Positions 14,411 through 17,465 of a stretch of DNA of 17,465 nt are shown here, one piece after another; position 1 is the stretch's first letter; each line of letters opens with the position of its first letter. The stretch covers positions 1 through 17,465 of the forward strand of contig DATCZS010000003.1 in assembly GCA_036525795.1 (NCBI GenBank), read 5' to 3'. A model generated the notes under the pieces. It made no database searches and was not told the origin of the DNA. It saw only the letters and a program-made list of their open reading frames with translations. The translations under genes were made by a program, and so were the position numbers. The stretch is from DATCZS01 sp036525795 (GTDB lineage Bacteria; Actinomycetota; Acidimicrobiia; Spongiisociales; ZC4RG35).

Positions 14411-14862
14411 GACAGCGCCTTTCCGATCTGGCCTCCGCCGAGATGGATGAGCTCGCCGGTGGGCCCTCTGGCGCCACCTTCGAGGAGCGTCACAACCCAT
14501 CTGGCGATCGAGGCGGCGTCGCTTTCGCGTTCGACGGCGACTGCGTTCACGGGGACGGCCGACTTCTTCAGCTCGAGTGCGAGCGTTCTGGCTGCCGAAA
14601 CCAGGCCTGCCGCCACCATCGCCGGTGCCGGACCCGATCGGCCGAGCAGCGCGTCGATGTCCACGACGTAGACCACCGGGCATCCCCTGGTGGCCGCGTC
14701 CTTCGAGAGGTGGAACGACTCGGTGAGCTCGCGGCGGGCCTCGAGCCATGTGCCGACGTCGCCCGGGCGAAACACGAGGGCGTCACCCGCTTCGACCGGC
14801 TCGATACCGGCCGCCTCCAACGCGGCCCGGAGGGCATCGTCGACGCGAAGAAAGGCTCTCAC
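14407..14862 (-). CDS. short SDR-like protein lacking the catalytic residues
   Basis: The 151-residue protein starts at GTG 14862, the only start codon available in frame after the upstream gene. Its second half reads like the C-terminal half of an SDR: LVSAARTLALELKKSAVPVN (87-106) matches the helix after the active site and the strand that follows, and GPTGELIHLGGGQ (133-145) matches the SDR end. Where YxxxK would sit there is PAMVA, so the catalytic Tyr and Lys are absent. No TGxxxGxG motif is present either. The N-terminal 65 residues match nothing I recognise. It overlaps the catalytic SDR gene by GTGA, so it may be the non-catalytic half of a two-subunit enzyme, as in BbsC/BbsD-type dehydrogenases. 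There is no clear ribosome binding site. Confidence 0.65.
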   Translation of the reverse strand: MRAFLRVDDALRAALEAAGIEPVEAGDALVFRPGDVGTWLEARRELTESFHLSKDAATRGCPVVYVVDIDALLGRSGPAPAMVAAGLVSAARTLALELKKSAVPVNAVAVERESDAASIARWVVTLLEGGARGPTGELIHLGGGQIGKALS

Positions 14863-14900
14863 GGTCGCGACGCTAGTGGGGGCGGGAGCCGGCCACCTGG

Positions 14901-15581
14901 TCAGGTGGTTTCCGAGAACCCCATCTCCCGCCGGAACTTCTTCCAATCGGAGGACTTCGTCGACCACAGCACGTCGGTGACGATCGTTCCGATGCCAACC
15001 ACCACCAGGATGGCCACCGTCCAGCCCGGGGCATCCATCACGAGGGCGGGCGGAAGGGCGAAGAACGGGACGAGCTTGGTCATGACTGCTCCGGCCGCGT
15101 GCATCCAGGCGCGGCGGCGGGCGGGAGTTCGCAGGTATGTGGCGTAGTCGACCTTCACCCCCGGCTGGGGGCGCCCGATGGTGCCGATGAACCAATGGGT
15201 GAAACGCATGCCGGAGGACCAGCCCACTGCCAGGTGGGCGAGTCCGTGGGTGGTGGTCATCGTGGCCCCCGTCCCCGCCAGCAGCAGCAGACCGTTCCAG
15301 GGCCGGTCGGCTCCGTACGCCCACCAGACCAGGCCCAGCCCGGCGAGGGTTCCGACCACCATGAGGGCGGTCCCGACGGCGACGGGCACGGTGAGCAGCG
15401 CCCACCGCTCGAACGCGGCTCGATCGATCCGCGCGATCCGGTCGGCGTGTGTCTCGACGAGGGCGGGATCGCGTTTGACCGCGTTCACCGCCGGCCAGAA
15501 CCCGGTTCCGCCCACTCCGCCGCCGCCGGCGACGGACGCCTCCGCCGCTTCCAGTGCCGTCTCTATGCCGCTCGTGTCCAT
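14901..15581 (-). CDS. polytopic membrane protein with HGLAH motif, unknown function
   Basis: The 226-residue protein has a soluble, Gly/Ala-rich N-terminus (about 1-70) followed by about four membrane helices (roughly 75-105, 107-130, 165-185 and 185-205). The second carries TTTHGLAHLAVGW. Placement and spacing recall the zinc motif HExxH of site-2-protease (M50) enzymes, but the catalytic Glu is Gly. A conserved-looking loop, GRPQPGVKVDYATYLRTPAR, and WMHAAGAVMTKLVPF follow. I know no assigned function; a non-peptidase M50-like protein is a guess. ATG 15581 has an excellent GGAGG 7 bases upstream. The gene lies 16 bases after the CoA-transferase gene and 38 before the SDR-like gene, so it belongs to this operon. 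Confidence 0.75.
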   Translation of the reverse strand: MDTSGIETALEAAEASVAGGGGVGGTGFWPAVNAVKRDPALVETHADRIARIDRAAFERWALLTVPVAVGTALMVVGTLAGLGLVWWAYGADRPWNGLLLLAGTGATMTTTHGLAHLAVGWSSGMRFTHWFIGTIGRPQPGVKVDYATYLRTPARRRAWMHAAGAVMTKLVPFFALPPALVMDAPGWTVAILVVVGIGTIVTDVLWSTKSSDWKKFRREMGFSETT

Positions 15582-15597
15582 GGTCGCACCTCCTCGT

Positions 15598-16737
15598 CTA
15601 CCCCGACCTCGGGGAAACGCCCCCGCCGGTGGATCCGAGCGCGGGTGGGGCGAGATCCGAGATGGCCGGCCGGCCGTCGAACCGCAGCGGCGACCCAATG
15701 GCCCTCACCGAACCTGCCACGGGATGATCGTAGGTCACCACCATCTCGTTGTATTCGACCTGCGGATCGGTCCACGTCTCGGGGAGGGTGCGCACGCGCC
15801 CGATCGGGATGCCGAGGGGTGACAGCCGGGCGATCCAGGAGTCGGTGGTGCCGTCTCGAAGGATTCGGCCCACCTCCGTCACGAGCTCGACCCGGCCGCT
15901 CATCCGGTCGTCGTTGGTGGGGTACCGATCGAGGAGATCGGGCCTCCCGAGCTCGCGGCACAGGTCGGCGAACTGGCGGTCGGAGACGACGGCGAGCGTC
16001 AGGAATCCGTCAGCCGACTCGAAGGCCTGGTTGGGGGCGAGGAATGGCGACGCCGTGCCTGTCTTGTCCGGTTGTTGGTTCTCGGCGAAGGCCAGCGCCA
16101 TCCATCCGCCCTGGACCGCCAGCAACCCGTCGCGGAGAGAGACGTCCACCCTGCGCCCCTCACCGGTCGAGGCCCGTTCCACCAGGGCGGCGGACACCGC
16201 CAGCGCCAGGTTCGTTCCGGCGACGTAGTCGCCGATCGTGGTGGCAGTCTTTCCGGGGGGCGAGCCCGGGTCGCCGGTGATCGACATCATCCCCGCTTCG
16301 CCCTGGAACACGACGTCGATTCCTGAGCGATCGGCGTATGGGCCTTCGGCGCCGAAGGCCGACACCACCCCGTACACCACCGACGGGTTGGCGGCCCGAA
16401 TCGCCTCTTCCGACAGTCCGAACCGATCCATGGCCCCGGGTCGGAGGTTGCTGATCACGACATCTGCCCGGGCGCACAACTCGAAGGCCCGGTTCAGGCC
16501 GGCAGACGTCCTGAAGTCGATGACCTCCGAGCGCTTGCCCCGGTTCGAGGCGAGGAAGAACGCCGACTCGCCGTTGATGTATGGGCCGAAGCTGCGCCCC
16601 AGGTCCCCGGTCGGCGGCTCGACCTTCACCACGTCCGCTCCCAGGTCGGCCAGGAGCATCCCGGCGTACGGCGCGGCGATGAAGTTGCCGAACTCGATGA
16701 CCGTGACACCGGTCAGAGGGGCGCTGGAGGGGTGCAT
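15598..16737 (-). CDS. class III (CaiB/BaiF) CoA-transferase
   Basis: The 379-residue protein moves CoA between organic acids. It shows the family start LTGVTVIEFGNFIAAPYAGM (8-27), LADLGADVVKVEPP (29-42), NRGKRSEVIDF (65-75), SNLRPGAMDRFGL (96-108) and RSGIDVVFQGEAGMMSITG (137-155). Asp141 is the expected catalytic Asp that forms the glutamyl/aspartyl-CoA intermediate. IGDYVAGTNLALAVSAAL (167-184) and RRVDVSLRDGLL (194-205) are typical of the family's core. The substrate cannot be predicted within this diverse family; carnitine, succinate, oxalate and branched or aromatic acids are all known. It is the first gene of the five-gene operon. ATG 16737 has no ribosome binding site, and TACCTT lies 8 bases upstream on the same strand, so a leaderless transcript is possible. 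Confidence 0.88.
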   Translation of the reverse strand: MHPSSAPLTGVTVIEFGNFIAAPYAGMLLADLGADVVKVEPPTGDLGRSFGPYINGESAFFLASNRGKRSEVIDFRTSAGLNRAFELCARADVVISNLRPGAMDRFGLSEEAIRAANPSVVYGVVSAFGAEGPYADRSGIDVVFQGEAGMMSITGDPGSPPGKTATTIGDYVAGTNLALAVSAALVERASTGEGRRVDVSLRDGLLAVQGGWMALAFAENQQPDKTGTASPFLAPNQAFESADGFLTLAVVSDRQFADLCRELGRPDLLDRYPTNDDRMSGRVELVTEVGRILRDGTTDSWIARLSPLGIPIGRVRTLPETWTDPQVEYNEMVVTYDHPVAGSVRAIGSPLRFDGRPAISDLAPPALGSTGGGVSPRSG

Positions 16738-17001
16738 GCGGGCGGAAGGTAGTAGGAGTCGGCTTCCTTCGCCGGGGTCGCGGGACCGTCGATGTCCCGC
16801 CCCTACTCTTTCTCGGGCCGAGACCGCGGGGCAGGGAGGCGATCGGCGGCCTGGTCCTGACCGGCCTTCGCGTTGCGCCGCCGGCTTCCGTCCGGCATCG
16901 GCGCGCTCCTCGGTGCGGGTGCCGGTGGGAACCGGGGTGCGACGCCGGGGCGTCCAAGGGACAACTCACGCAGATGTGCGCAGGCACGCAAAGGAGTTGT
17001 C
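16738..17001. promoter_or_regulatory. divergent promoter region
   Basis: This 264-base region separates the CoA-transferase gene (-) from the secreted-protein gene (+) and must hold both promoters. GCGGGAC (16780-16786) and GTCCCGC (16794-16800) form a 7-bp inverted repeat with a 7-base gap, a candidate operator 43 bases upstream of the CoA-transferase start. AAGGAG (16991-16996) is the ribosome binding site of the + gene. I see no clear -35/-10 pair and no extra gene. Confidence 0.4.
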
Positions 17002-17465
17002 ATGTTCAAGCGAATCCCCGTGATCGTGACCGCGATCGTTCTCGCCCTGGGAGTGGCGGCCGCCTGGGCCGTGGGGGCGGGCGCCGCCGCAACCGGGTCC
17101 GGGGCCGACCGAGAGTCCGAGACGTCCGAATTCGTCGGCTTGGCGAAGGATGCCGGTATCGCCCTCGCCGAGGAGCAGGGGCGCGAGTGGCGGATTGCGA
17201 GCGAGGACGGCGAAGACTTCGCCCTGGATGCGTCGCTCGTCGTCGGCCGGGTGACGTTCGACATCGCAGACGGAGTCGTCGTTGCCGCCCAGATCGAGTC
17301 CGATGCACCGTCGACGCAGACGTCAGCCCCGGAACCGGTCGATCCCGATCGGGCCGCGGTGATGGTCGCCGGGCTCAGAGAGCTGGTGTTCGTGGACAAC
17401 ATGTTCGGGGGCGGGCCGGTCTTCGACGACATCCTGGTCGCCACCGTGATCGGCGGAGACCCCGA
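17002..17465 (+). CDS. secreted protein with I78-inhibitor-like segment (3' truncated by window edge)
   Basis: The gene starts at ATG 17002 with AAGGAG 5 bases upstream, and its frame stays open to the right edge (154 codons), so the end is outside the window. The N-terminus MFKRIPVIVTAIVLALGVAA, then an Ala/Gly-rich stretch, looks like a signal peptide or a single anchor; no lipobox Cys is present. Residues about 43-97 (EFVGLAKDAGIALAEEQG..., WRIASEDGED, RVTFDIADGVVVAAQIE) have the order of the I78/potato-inhibitor-I-like fold: a LVG-helix, a strand, a binding loop, then an RV-x-hydrophobic strand ending in DGVV. A Pro/Ser/Thr linker and a second, unrecognised domain follow. Inhibition of a peptidase is possible but unproven. 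Confidence 0.75.
   Translation, partial: MFKRIPVIVTAIVLALGVAAAWAVGAGAAATGSGADRESETSEFVGLAKDAGIALAEEQGREWRIASEDGEDFALDASLVVGRVTFDIADGVVVAAQIESDAPSTQTSAPEPVDPDRAAVMVAGLRELVFVDNMFGGGPVFDDILVATVIGGDP

Noticed and set aside
13710..14477. In-frame extension of the serA fusion upstream by 256 codons
   Set aside because: The extension is Arg/Gly/Pro-rich, lies antiphase over the SDR gene and has no family match. ATG 13709 has a ribosome binding site and the ATGA overlap.
1..17465. CRISPR array, tRNA, rRNA, transposase or integrase
   Set aside because: I saw no regularly spaced repeats, no cloverleaf candidates in the short gaps and no mobile-element genes.

Overview
The window is GC-rich DNA with tightly packed genes, typical of an actinobacterium. 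A TIGR03084/maleylpyruvate-isomerase-like gene, from a family linked to mycothiol, also points to Actinomycetota. Acidimicrobiia or a related deep lineage is a guess that cannot be settled from the sequence alone. I see no insertion sequence, CRISPR array, tRNA or rRNA.

Layout: (1) Bases 1-515 hold the 3' end of an alpha/beta hydrolase gene on the + strand. (2) A SAM-I (S-box) riboswitch at 551-636 precedes metX (693-1904, +), so homoserine O-acyltransferase is probably under S-adenosylmethionine control. A hairpin fills the 25-base gap between metX and the converging gene. (3) From 16737 down to 1930 every gene lies on the - strand. Read in the direction of transcription, the first block is a five-gene operon. 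It encodes a class III CoA-transferase, a polytopic membrane protein with an HGLAH motif, a short SDR-like protein without the catalytic Tyr/Lys, a catalytically complete SDR, and a phosphoglycerate dehydrogenase fused to a C-terminal ParB/SerK/SbnI-like domain. The last three genes are joined by 4-base GTGA/ATGA overlaps. (4) Next come a hemerythrin-like small protein and an acyl-CoA carboxylase beta (carboxyltransferase) subunit. (5) A complete osmoprotectant-type (OpuC/ProXWV) ABC transporter follows, in the order lipoprotein, permease, CBS-domain ATPase, permease. It runs directly into the acyl-CoA carboxylase alpha (biotin carboxylase plus biotin carrier) subunit, a beta-hydroxyacid dehydrogenase and the TIGR03084 protein. 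(6) At the right edge, divergent from the CoA-transferase, is the start of a secreted protein gene (17002 onward, +) with an I78-inhibitor-like segment.

How the genes may work together: the two carboxylase subunits, the dehydrogenase and the CoA-transferase suggest acyl-CoA or branched-chain acid metabolism. A compatible-solute-type importer sits between the two carboxylase genes. The standout item is the 582-residue SerA-SerK-like fusion. It puts the first enzyme of serine synthesis on the same chain as a domain whose characterised relatives (archaeal SerK, staphylococcal SbnI) phosphorylate free serine. In this protein that domain sits where ACT/ASB regulatory domains are usually found.
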